From Pontimonas sp964467805 (lineage in GTDB: Bacteria; Actinomycetota; Actinomycetes; Actinomycetales; Microbacteriaceae), in contig CAYXSU010000001.1 of the NCBI GenBank assembly GCA_964467805.1, positions 62,001-126,000 of the forward strand: a stretch of 64,000 nt of DNA, written 5' to 3'. The notes beneath the pieces were generated by a model. The model saw nothing but the letters and a program-made list of their open reading frames with translations. It was not told the DNA's origin and did not search any database. The translations under genes were made by a program, and so were the position numbers. Below are positions 40,203-48,071 of the stretch, in pieces (position 1 is the first letter of the stretch; each line of letters starts with the position of its first letter).

Positions 40203-41797
40203 GCCAAGGAAATCAGGTCCTGGTATTCCGCGTTCCAGTGGTCTTCGACACCGTCTGGCATGATCAAGACGCGCTCGGGGTTGAGCGCCACCACTGCTCC
40301 GTCATCGTGACTCACCAGAACAACTGCACCCTTGTAGTGCGCTAGCGCATCGAGTATCTCTTCTCGGGATGCCGGGTCAAGGTTGTTTGTCGGCTCGTCC
40401 AAAAGAAGCACGTTCGCCTGGGAAACAACGAGTGTCGCGAGAGAAAGCCTGGTCTTTTCACCGCCGGAGAGCACCCCAGCAGGCTTAAGCACATCGTCGC
40501 CGGTAAAGAGAAACGAACCCAACACCTTCCGCGCCTCGGTCTCCCCCAAGCTCGGCGAGGCTTGGAGCATGTTCTCCAGAACGGTTCGATTAATGTCAAG
40601 CGTCTCATGTTCTTGTGCGTAGTAACCGACTCGAAGACCATGACCTGCCTCGACCTCCCCAGTATCGGGGGCGTCGACGCCGGCGAGAATGCGCAAAAGA
40701 GTTGTCTTTCCTGCTCCATTGAGTCCCAGAACCACGACTTTGGAACCGCGGTCTATGGCCAGGTCAACGGCTGTGAAGATTTCCAGCGAACCGTAACTTT
40801 TTGACAGGTTGTGAGCAAACAGTGGCGTCTTTCCACAGGCCGCTGGCTCAGGAAACCGCAACTTCGCAACACGTTCCACAGCGCGGACGTCATCGAGTCC
40901 TGCCAGCATCTTCTCGGCACGGGCAACCATCTGGTGTGCGGCCGCTGCTTTGCTCGCCTTAGCGCCAAAGCGTGCGGCCTGCTGGTGCAGAGAACTTGCC
41001 TTCTTCTCTGTGATGGAGCGCTCCTTGCGCCGCCGCTCTTCATCCGCCTCGCGTTGTCGCAGATAGTGCTTCCACGACATGTTGTAGATGTCGATTGTCG
41101 ACCGGTTCGCGTCAAGATAGAAGACGCGGTTCACGGTCTCTTCGACCAGGGCAACATCGTGGGAGATGACGATTACCCCGCCGGGATACTGCGATAAGAA
41201 AGCACGTAGCCACACGACCGAGTCAGCGTCCAAGTGGTTGGTGGGCTCGTCAAGAACCATCAGAGGAGCGTTTTGGAAAAGAATGCGTGCAAGTTCAATT
41301 CGGCGCCTTTGGCCGCCAGAGAGAGTTGCCAGTGTCTGGTCGAGCAGCGAATTCGGGAGGTTTAGGTGGGAGGCGATTGTTGCCGCCTCCGCCTCAGCGT
41401 GGTAGCCACCAGCCGCAAGAAACTCATCGTTAAGGCGCCCATACCGCTTCATTGCCGCTGCTGCCACAGCTTCATCTGGCGAGGCCATTTCCAGGCTCGC
41501 CTTCTTCATGGCGGCCATCACGGTGCCAAGCCCCCTGGCGTCCAGGATTCGGGTACGGGCGGTTGCTTCAGGGTCTCCCGCACGAGGGTCCTGGGGCAGG
41601 TAACCTACGTCCCCGGTGACGTGGACTGACCCTTCAGTCGGGGCCAGCTCCCCCGAAATAACCCTGGTTAACGTTGTTTTGCCGGCTCCGTTGCGACCCA
41701 CAAGTCCAACCTTGTCGCCTTTATCAACGCGAAAAGAGACCTGGTCCAAAAGGACGCGGGCGCCGAGTCGAATCTGAAGGTTTTCTACCTGGAGCAT
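40199..41797 (-). CDS. ABC-F family ATPase (ribosome-associated)
   Basis: Cytosolic protein of two ABC domains without membrane helices, acting on ribosomes (translation factor or antibiotic-resistance type). Domain 1 has VGRNGAGKTT and LSGGQRRRIELARI with LMVLDEPTNHLDADS; domain 2 has LGLNGAGKTTLL and LSGGEKTRLSLATL with LLLDEPTNNLDPAS. Between them lies the charged linker helix region (about residues 235-305) rich in Arg, Lys and Glu, as in EttA-like proteins. The 532-residue length is typical. Resistance function cannot be deduced. The ATG has GAGG nearby. It lies 43 bases downstream of sufT on the same strand. Confidence 0.93.
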   Translation of the reverse strand: MLQVENLQIRLGARVLLDQVSFRVDKGDKVGLVGRNGAGKTTLTRVISGELAPTEGSVHVTGDVGYLPQDPRAGDPEATARTRILDARGLGTVMAAMKKASLEMASPDEAVAAAAMKRYGRLNDEFLAAGGYHAEAEAATIASHLNLPNSLLDQTLATLSGGQRRRIELARILFQNAPLMVLDEPTNHLDADSVVWLRAFLSQYPGGVIVISHDVALVEETVNRVFYLDANRSTIDIYNMSWKHYLRQREADEERRRKERSITEKKASSLHQQAARFGAKASKAAAAHQMVARAEKMLAGLDDVRAVERVAKLRFPEPAACGKTPLFAHNLSKSYGSLEIFTAVDLAIDRGSKVVVLGLNGAGKTTLLRILAGVDAPDTGEVEAGHGLRVGYYAQEHETLDINRTVLENMLQASPSLGETEARKVLGSFLFTGDDVLKPAGVLSGGEKTRLSLATLVVSQANVLLLDEPTNNLDPASREEILDALAHYKGAVVLVSHDDGAVVALNPERVLIMPDGVEDHWNAEYQDLISLA

Positions 41798-41840
41798 GCT
41801 GCCTCACACTGATGGTTTGATTCGAGACAACGCGTGAGAG

Positions 41841-42173
41841 TTAAATCGAGAATCCGAGCGCTCTCATCATGTCACGCCCGTCAGCGGTAATTCGTTCCTG
41901 ACCCCACGGTGGCATCCACACCCAGTTAATCCGAAACCGCTCAACGATGCCATCCAGAGCCTTGCCCATCTCTTCCTCGATTACATCGGTGAGGGGGCAG
42001 CCGGCTGAGGTGAGGGTCATGCTGATGATAAGCGCGTCCTCTTCATCGTCCCAAGAGAGGTCGTAGATGAGCCCGAGATCAACGATATTGACCCCGAGCT
42101 CAGGGTCAATTACATTCTTGAGCCCCTCTTCGACGCTGTCGAAGCGCTCAGCGGACAATGCAACAGTAGACAC
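41841..42173 (-). CDS. sufT: Metal-sulfur cluster assembly factor (DUF59/MIP18, SufT-like)
   Basis: Accessory protein of Fe-S cluster maturation. The 110-residue DUF59 protein has the family signature VIDPELGVNIVDLGLIYDLS and SMTLTSAGCPLTDVIEEE with the conserved Cys, then FRINWVWMPPWGQERITADGRDMMRALG. The GTG start has AAGGA eight bases upstream. It follows sufC by 15 bases and so belongs to the suf operon. The desulfurase SufS and the sulfur-transfer protein SufU, often found between sufC and this gene, are not present. Confidence 0.92.
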   Translation of the reverse strand: MSTVALSAERFDSVEEGLKNVIDPELGVNIVDLGLIYDLSWDDEEDALIISMTLTSAGCPLTDVIEEEMGKALDGIVERFRINWVWMPPWGQERITADGRDMMRALGFSI

Positions 42174-42188
42174 GCTCCAAGTCCTTTC

Positions 42189-42950
42189 CTACGACGCAGA
42201 GGGCGTCAGGTAACGGTCGTAACCCTCGTTCTCCAGGGAGTCTGCAAGTTCGGGGCCACCGCTGTCAACAAGTCTGCCAGCCACGACAACGTGCACGTGG
42301 TCTGGGCTGATGTAGCGAAGAATTCGGGTGTAGTGGGTGATCAGTAGAACACCGAGCGAGGTCGCCTTCTTGGCGTCGTTAACCCCTTCGGACACGATTT
42401 TCAGCGCGTCGACGTCAAGTCCGCTGTCGGTCTCATCGAGGACAGCGAATTTGGGCTTGAGCAACTGTAACTGCATGATTTCGTGGCGCTTCTTTTCTCC
42501 ACCGGAGAAGCCCTCGTTCACATTGCGCTCGGCAAAGCCCGGTTCCATGCGCAGCGACTCCATAGCGCTGCGCAGCTCCCCGACCCACTCGCGCAGCGCT
42601 GGTGCTTTACCTGCTAGCGCCGTTTTGGCAGTCCTGAGGAAGTTACTAACGCTCACACCCGGAACCTCAACCGGGTACTGCATGGCTAAGAAGAGGCCTG
42701 CTTTGGCGCGCTCGTCGACGCTCATCGCCAGGACGTCATCACCGTCGAGAGTGATCGAGCCCTCGGTGACCTGATACCGAGGGTGTCCCGCAATCGTGTA
42801 GGCCAGAGTTGACTTCCCGGAGCCGTTCGGGCCCATGATGGCGTGGGTCTCCCCCGCTTTGAGCGTTAGGTCGATTCCCTTGAGGATTTCTACCGGACCC
42901 TGTTCGGTGTCGATTGATACATGAAGGTTCTTAATCTCGAGCGTGCTCAT
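42189..42950 (-). CDS. sufC: Fe-S cluster assembly ATPase SufC
   Basis: ATPase of the SufBCD scaffold complex. The 253-residue protein has Walker A in MGPNGSGKSTLAY (about residue 40), the signature FSGGEKKRHEIMQL, and Walker B FAVLDETDSGLDVDALK, all diagnostic of SufC (the LDETDSGLD variant). The ATG follows the ferredoxin gene by 21 bases. It is cotranscribed with sufB, sufD, the ferredoxin and sufT. Confidence 0.97.
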   Translation of the reverse strand: MSTLEIKNLHVSIDTEQGPVEILKGIDLTLKAGETHAIMGPNGSGKSTLAYTIAGHPRYQVTEGSITLDGDDVLAMSVDERAKAGLFLAMQYPVEVPGVSVSNFLRTAKTALAGKAPALREWVGELRSAMESLRMEPGFAERNVNEGFSGGEKKRHEIMQLQLLKPKFAVLDETDSGLDVDALKIVSEGVNDAKKATSLGVLLITHYTRILRYISPDHVHVVVAGRLVDSGGPELADSLENEGYDRYLTPSAS

Positions 42951-42971
42951 AATTCGTCTCTGCGTAACTTT

Positions 42972-43298
42972 CTAGGAGATGACAAGGGGAGTTGGGTCGA
43001 TGTAGACGTCTCCATCTGTGATGGTGACGTTGTAGACGGGTACCGGCTCAAAGGCTGGAAAATTGCGGGGCTTGCCGGTGGCCAACTCGAACTTCGAGCC
43101 ATGGGCCCAACACTCAAGTGTGTCGTCCTCGACAAATCCCTCTGACAGGGAAATCTCACCATGGCTACAGACATCGCCAATCGCGTGGACGGCCCCGGCA
43201 GAGTCCTTCACTACAGCGATGGCGACGCCTTCGATGGTGACCTTGACCGGCTGATTTACAGCGATATCAGCGGCAGGGCAGATCTTTACGCCACTCAT
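42972..43298 (-). CDS. Rieske-type [2Fe-2S] ferredoxin
   Basis: Small non-heme-iron oxygenase-type ferredoxin, 108 residues. The Rieske ligands are CSH in VCSHGEISLSEG and CWAH in LECWAHGSKFELATG, giving the C-x-H and C-x2-H pattern, with the usual about 17-residue gap. It overlaps the sufD stop by one base (TAATG) and sits before sufC, a common actinobacterial arrangement in which it is thought to supply electrons during cluster building. No oxygenase gene is adjacent. Confidence 0.93.
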   Translation of the reverse strand: MSGVKICPAADIAVNQPVKVTIEGVAIAVVKDSAGAVHAIGDVCSHGEISLSEGFVEDDTLECWAHGSKFELATGKPRNFPAFEPVPVYNVTITDGDVYIDPTPLVIS

Positions 43299-44473
43299 TA
43301 CGATTCCTCCGTTGCAGAGAGTTTGGTCCGAATACGCTCGGTCAATTCCTCAACGAGCGCGCTGTCGCTGATTCTCGATATGACGTCCACTAGGAAGCCC
43401 ATCACGACAAGTCTCCTCGCATCGAGTTCCTTGATTCCGCGGGACTGAAGGTAGAAGAGCTGCTCATCGTCGAAGCGCCCTGTTGCGCTCGCGTGGCCGG
43501 CACCTTCGATGTCACCGGTCTTGATCTCGAGATTTGGAATGGAATCCGCGCGCGTGCCTTCGCTGAGAACGAGATTCCGGTTCGCTTCGTAAGAATCTGT
43601 TCCTACCGCGTCTGGGCCAATGAGAACATCGCCAATCCAGACTGTTCGGGCGCCAGAACCGTGCAGGGCCCCTTTGTAGGACACCCGTGACACTGTCTTT
43701 GGACCCTGGTGGTGGACGTAAACACGGTGCTCCAAGTGTTGGGTTGCATCGGCAAAATAGGCTCCGAGAAGGTGTCCCTCGGAACCTTCACCTACCAGCT
43801 GGACGGAGGGGTTGACCACGACCACATCACCGCCTAGAGATACGGAGATGTGGGTGAGCACGGCGCCTTTGCCGACGTGGGCAAGGTGGTGAGCGTACTG
43901 AATGGCGCCGGGATTCCAGTCCTGAACAAACACGACGTGCAGGTGGGAATCGTTGGCAAGGTCAAACTCGATGTTTTCCGCTAGTAGAGCATCTCCGGTG
44001 GAGCGAACGACCAGAGTTGCATGTGTGTTTTTTGCCACACGAATCACTGTGTGAGCGGCGCGCGGGCTCGAACCCATCTCTGATCGATTGAGAACAACCG
44101 TCTCGTTGAGCGACTCTTCCACGCTAACGACGAGGACCTGATCGGTGGACTCCCACGCATTAGCCGCTGCGCGGTCTTCAGGCAGACCGGCAACGCCCCG
44201 CTTCACCTCGGAGGCAGGATGAAAGGCAAAGCTAAAGCCCGCAGCAGAAGTTGCTCCAACGCTGTAGGCGGACCCATCGAGAGATCCGTCGATGAGCGGT
44301 CGAAGGGCGGCAACAGGGGAAAGTTTCCATTCCGGTTCGCGACCCGTCACCGCGGGAAAATCGGCGGCAACTACTGATTGAAAACGTTCAGAACGGGTCT
44401 GCACCGGAACATCAGTGCTCGCAACTATTTCTGGCGACTCGGAGAGCGAGACGCCGGTTCGTGGTGAACTCAT
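43298..44473 (-). CDS. sufD: Fe-S cluster assembly protein SufD
   Basis: Scaffold subunit that forms the SufBCD complex. The 391-residue protein has an N-terminal region, a long beta-helix core (VIRVAKNTHATLVVRSTGDA and HLHVVFVQDWNPGAIQYAHH), and the C-terminal helical end with GHASATGRFDDEQLFYLQSRG followed by DARRLVVMGFLVDV. This domain order is typical. It starts immediately after the sufB stop (TAA-ATG) and ends overlapping the ferredoxin gene. Confidence 0.95.
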   Translation of the reverse strand: MSSPRTGVSLSESPEIVASTDVPVQTRSERFQSVVAADFPAVTGREPEWKLSPVAALRPLIDGSLDGSAYSVGATSAAGFSFAFHPASEVKRGVAGLPEDRAAANAWESTDQVLVVSVEESLNETVVLNRSEMGSSPRAAHTVIRVAKNTHATLVVRSTGDALLAENIEFDLANDSHLHVVFVQDWNPGAIQYAHHLAHVGKGAVLTHISVSLGGDVVVVNPSVQLVGEGSEGHLLGAYFADATQHLEHRVYVHHQGPKTVSRVSYKGALHGSGARTVWIGDVLIGPDAVGTDSYEANRNLVLSEGTRADSIPNLEIKTGDIEGAGHASATGRFDDEQLFYLQSRGIKELDARRLVVMGFLVDVISRISDSALVEELTERIRTKLSATEES

Positions 44474-45892
44474 TTAGCCGACGGAGCCTTCCATGTTCAT
44501 CTCAATAAGTTTGTTGAGCTCCAAGGCGTATTCCATGGGAAGTTCTCTCGCGATGGGCTCAATGAATCCGCGGACGATCATTGCCATGGCTTCGTCCTCG
44601 GCAAGCCCACGGCTCTGGAGGTAGAACAGCTGCTCTTCACTCACCCGTGAAACAGTCGCTTCGTGACCCAGCTGGACATCATCGACACGGATATCAATAG
44701 CGGGGTAAGTGTCGCTCCTAGAGATGGTGTCGACGAGCAAGGCGTCACATCTCACGGTGTTTGCTGAGTGATGAGCGTTCTCATCAACTCGCACCTCACC
44801 CCGATATCCTGCACGGCCGCCACCTCGGGCAATCGACTTAGAGACGATCGACGACGTCGTGTAGGGAGCCATGTGAATCATCTTTGCCCCAGCGTCTTGG
44901 TGCTGCCCGGGACCTGCGAAGGCAACGGAGAGAGTCTCCCCCTTTGCGCGCTCACCCACCAGGAACACCGAGGGGTACTTCATGGTGACCTTCGATCCAA
45001 GGTTGCCATCAATCCACTCCATCGTGGCGCCTTCGTGAGCAATGGCTCGCTTGGTCACAAGGTTGTACACGTTGTTCGACCAGTTCTGAATTGTTGTGTA
45101 GCGAACGCGCGCGTTCTTCTTCACGATGATTTCAACGACTGCCGAGTGCAGCGAATCGGTTGAATAGATTGGTGCGGTGCAGCCCTCGATGTAGTGAACA
45201 TAACTGCCCTCGTCCGCAATGATGAGCGTGCGCTCAAACTGACCCATGTTCTCCGTGTTGATGCGGAAGTAGGCCTGCAGGGGGATTTCGACGTGCACAC
45301 CAGGAGGGACATACACGAATGACCCGCCGGACCACACTGCTGTGTTCAGAGCAGCAAACTTGTTGTCCCCCGCGGGAATAACCGTGCCAAAGTACTCGGT
45401 AAAGAATTCGGGGTGTTCACGGAGCGCAGTGTCTGTGTCCAAAAACAGCACGCCCTGCGCCTCGAGGTCTTCACGAATCTGGTGATAGACGACCTCCGAC
45501 TCGTACTGCGCCGCGACACCAGCAACCAAGCGTGAGCGCTCAGCCTCGGGAATGCCGAGGCGCTCATAGGTCTCACGGATTTCATCGGGCAGATCTTCCC
45601 AGGTCTGAGCCTGGCGCTCCGTGGAACGGACAAAATACTTGATGGTGTCGAAGTGGATCCCCGAGAGGTCAGCTCCGAAGTTTGGCATCGGCTTCTTCTC
45701 GAACAGAGCGAGGCCCTTCAAGCGGGTTTTGAGCATCCACTCGGGCTCATCCTTGAGAGCCGAGATGTTGCGCACAACCTCTTCGGAAATTCCACGCGTG
45801 GCACTCTGGCCCGCGGCATCTGCGTCGTGCCAGCCGAATTCGTAGTTACCAAGACCTTCGAGCTCTGGTCGATCCAGAAGTACGTCAGACAT
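44474..45892 (-). CDS. sufB: Fe-S cluster assembly protein SufB
   Basis: Main scaffold of the SufBCD complex, where nascent Fe-S clusters are built. From the ATG at 45892 the product has 472 residues, the usual length; GGAG lies four bases upstream. The open frame continues to 45973, but these residues precede the homology. Conserved stretches are KDEPEWMLKTRLKGLALF, SGGSFVYVPPGVHVEIPLQ, HYIEGCTAPIYSTDSLHSA with the functional Cys, RYTTIQNWSNNVYNLVTKR and the C-terminal HEATVSRVSEEQLFYLQSRG. It heads the operon. The 184-base gap upstream, shared with ctaA, carries inverted repeats. No sufR-type regulator gene is seen beside it. Confidence 0.96.
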   Translation of the reverse strand: MSDVLLDRPELEGLGNYEFGWHDADAAGQSATRGISEEVVRNISALKDEPEWMLKTRLKGLALFEKKPMPNFGADLSGIHFDTIKYFVRSTERQAQTWEDLPDEIRETYERLGIPEAERSRLVAGVAAQYESEVVYHQIREDLEAQGVLFLDTDTALREHPEFFTEYFGTVIPAGDNKFAALNTAVWSGGSFVYVPPGVHVEIPLQAYFRINTENMGQFERTLIIADEGSYVHYIEGCTAPIYSTDSLHSAVVEIIVKKNARVRYTTIQNWSNNVYNLVTKRAIAHEGATMEWIDGNLGSKVTMKYPSVFLVGERAKGETLSVAFAGPGQHQDAGAKMIHMAPYTTSSIVSKSIARGGGRAGYRGEVRVDENAHHSANTVRCDALLVDTISRSDTYPAIDIRVDDVQLGHEATVSRVSEEQLFYLQSRGLAEDEAMAMIVRGFIEPIARELPMEYALELNKLIEMNMEGSVG

Positions 45893-45970
45893 GACTCTCC
45901 GTTTCACCGTTTCCATAGATTGCGCTCGACACCTGCCATCCAGCAGGCACCAGGTTTTCTCTCTTACACT

Positions 45971-46051
45971 CACTCATAGAGTGCGCCGAAGGGATGAAAA
46001 CCCCGATGGGAAGCAACGCAGCCACCCGAGTACCCCAGTGTATCGGGGTAC
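45971..46051. promoter_or_regulatory. Inverted repeats in the sufB-ctaA divergent region
   Basis: CACTC-ATA-GAGTG at 45971-45983; ACCCCGAT (46000-46007) and its exact complement ATCGGGGT (46042-46049); and GTACCCC/GGGGTAC (46030-46036 and 46045-46051) with an 8-base loop. These lie between two divergent genes, so they are more likely operator or mRNA-leader structures than terminators. The regulator is unknown. Confidence 0.45.
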
Positions 46052-46076
46052 ACCCTGAGAGTGAAGGTCTAAATCC

Positions 46077-47012
46077 GTGAAATCACTGTGGAACTGGCTT
46101 CCTGGCTCGATTGATCGCCGCGTGCGCGTCGCCGCTTGGGCAACACTTGTCAGCCAGATTCTCATCATCGGCACCGGGGGCGCCGTGAGGCTGACGGGAT
46201 CTGGCCTGGGATGTCCCACTTGGCCGCGCTGCACGGAAGACTCGTTTGTGACCACGCCCGAGATGGGATTCCATGGAATCATCGAGTTCGGCAACAGACT
46301 CCTCACCTTCGTATTGATTCTTATTGCTTTGGCGATGTTCGTCTTCGTCCTGCGTCTTCGTAAAGAGCGGCCCGAGTTGTTCACACTCTCACTGGTCATT
46401 GGGCTGGGCATTCCAGGCCAAGCGGTAATCGGGGGCATCACTGTGTTGACCGACTTGAATCCCTATGTCGTTGGACTGCACTATTTGCTCTCCGCCGTTC
46501 TGGTCGGTCTCGCGGCCTTGTTGCTCTACCGAGTTCGAGTCGCGGGGCCCGGTCGCCTGTGGGATGTGCCAGTTAGCGTAAGGCTGCTCTCAGGCGCCAT
46601 GTTTGGCGTGTTGACCATCTCGATACTGATGGGCATTCTGACAACGGGCTCCGGTCCTCACGCGGGTGATGGTGGCGCTGCGAGGAACGGGCTCGATTCT
46701 TGGTTGCTGCAGCACTTCCACGCGTGGCCCTCGTACGTGTTTCTCGGTCTTTCCTTCGTACTCACGGGGCTTGCGTGGTTTGTAGGTGTTGGCTCCCCCA
46801 GATTCAGGCGGACCACCAGCGCTCTGCTGGCAGTAACCATCGTTCAAATCGGCGTCGGGCTCTATCAGGCCAGAAACGGCCTGCCCGAGTTGTTCGTCGG
46901 TATTCACATGGTGATGGCTGCCGTCCTGGTGGCCATCACGGTGAGCGTTCTTTTGGCGCAGCGCGTGGAACCCGCTAGAGCGGAACTAGTGGGTCAACCC
47001 CAACTGCAATGA
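46077..47012 (+). CDS. ctaA: Heme A synthase (COX15/CtaA family)
   Basis: Converts heme O to heme A for cytochrome aa3. The 311-residue product has about eight membrane helices. Characteristic features are TGGAVRLTGSGLGCPTWPRC with the two extracellular cysteines and the acidic Glu in GIIEFGNRLLT, followed later by VGLHYLLSAV, LQHFHAWPSYVFLGL and IHMVMAAVLVAI with heme-ligand histidines. The GTG at 46077 is preceded by AAGG nine bases upstream. It converges with ctaB, and the last 38 bases of the two genes overlap. Position and function fit the oxidase genes at 4.8-12.4 kb. Confidence 0.95.
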   Translation: MKSLWNWLPGSIDRRVRVAAWATLVSQILIIGTGGAVRLTGSGLGCPTWPRCTEDSFVTTPEMGFHGIIEFGNRLLTFVLILIALAMFVFVLRLRKERPELFTLSLVIGLGIPGQAVIGGITVLTDLNPYVVGLHYLLSAVLVGLAALLLYRVRVAGPGRLWDVPVSVRLLSGAMFGVLTISILMGILTTGSGPHAGDGGAARNGLDSWLLQHFHAWPSYVFLGLSFVLTGLAWFVGVGSPRFRRTTSALLAVTIVQIGVGLYQARNGLPELFVGIHMVMAAVLVAITVSVLLAQRVEPARAELVGQPQLQ

Positions 47013-47913
47013 AGAGCAACGTCAGGTAGCTGATGCTCGAGTGGAACACCCTCATCGGTTTGACCTCGGCTCCGGCGAGAGCACGCTGATAGAGACGGTG
47101 AGATTCAACGATGAACCACGCACCTGAGCCAAGCGCTACGACTGTGTATATCCAGCCCATGGGCGCCACGGGAATGAGCAGCAACGAAGCAGCCACTGTA
47201 GCCCAGGCATAGAGAATCACCTGCAGGCCCACGACGGGTGCTTCACGCACCACACCGAGCATCGGTACCGAGACGCTGGCGTAATCCTCTTTGTAGCGCA
47301 GTGACAGCGGCCAGTAATGAGGGGGTGTCCACAAGAACACAACAAGGAACAGGATCAGAGGTTCCCAGCTGAGAGACCCTGTGACGGCCGCCCAGCCGAT
47401 GAGTACAGGAAAGCAACCCGCGATACCGCCCCAAATAATGTTCTGTTCGCTACGGCGCTTGAGCCAGAGCGTGTAGACGAAGACGTAGAAAAGAATCGCG
47501 GCGACCGATAGAGCTGCGGCGAGAGCGGTGGTGAAGTACCAGAGCCAGAGGGTGGAGAGGAAACCGATTATCGAGGCGAACACTAGGGCCCCTCGCCCCG
47601 TAATCTCGCCGGTTACCAGAGGTCGTGACTGAGTCCGTCCCATAATCGCGTCAATGTCGCGATCAATGTACATGTTGAACGCGTTTGCGCTACCTGCCGA
47701 GAGTGAACCACCAATGAGGGTGGCAACGACCAGCCACACAGAGGGAATTCCACGCTCAGCGAGAATCATCACGGGAGCGGTGGTTACCAACAACAGTTCG
47801 ATGACCCGCGGCTTGGTGAGTGCAATGTAGGCGCGAACTACCGACCAGGCGCGCGAAGGTGTGGCCGCCGAAGGCTTTGTGACCCGTGGGGTGAGAATTT
47901 GATTGGCAGACAC
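46975..47913 (-). CDS. ctaB: Protoheme IX farnesyltransferase (heme O synthase)
   Basis: Farnesylates protoheme to heme O, the substrate of CtaA. The 312-residue membrane protein has the UbiA-type active-site motifs: NAFNMYIDRDIDAIMGRT (Asp-rich motif with Asn) and YKEDYASVSVPMLG as the second motif, with about nine helices. The GTG at 47913 is preceded at nine bases by TAGGAT, so the leader is short. It faces ctaA and shares 38 bases of 3' end with it, an antisense overlap of the two genes for consecutive steps. It is divergent from tkt, the usual actinobacterial neighbour. Confidence 0.97.
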   Translation of the reverse strand: MSANQILTPRVTKPSAATPSRAWSVVRAYIALTKPRVIELLLVTTAPVMILAERGIPSVWLVVATLIGGSLSAGSANAFNMYIDRDIDAIMGRTQSRPLVTGEITGRGALVFASIIGFLSTLWLWYFTTALAAALSVAAILFYVFVYTLWLKRRSEQNIIWGGIAGCFPVLIGWAAVTGSLSWEPLILFLVVFLWTPPHYWPLSLRYKEDYASVSVPMLGVVREAPVVGLQVILYAWATVAASLLLIPVAPMGWIYTVVALGSGAWFIVESHRLYQRALAGAEVKPMRVFHSSISYLTLLFIAVGVDPLVPL

Positions 47914-47989
47914 AACGTGCCCATCCTAGTTTGCGAGCTCACGGAAAACCTGAGCGTGGCCCTAAGGACTGGGCCTCCCGGGCCCTCGA

Positions 47990-47995
47990 TATACT
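47990..47995 (+). promoter_or_regulatory. Predicted -10 element of tkt
   Basis: TATACT, about 75 bases before the tkt ATG, giving a leader of about 70 bases. A GC-rich stem GGGCC/GGCCC (47971-47985) lies immediately upstream of it; no good -35 was seen. Confidence 0.45.
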
Positions 47996-48071
47996 GGGCA
48001 CGCTGGCTCGGGTCGCTTCATTCTGTGGCGCCCATCAGGGTTTTATTCGCGGACAGAAGGACTGTGCAGCT

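Noticed and set aside
45893..45973. N-terminal extension of SufB by 27 residues
   Set aside because: The region precedes the conserved SufB start, and the ATG at 45892 has a GGAG at good spacing.
47931..48071. N-terminal extension of transketolase by 47 residues
   Set aside because: It would cover the TATACT promoter element and has no transketolase similarity; the ATG at 48072 begins the standard N-terminus.
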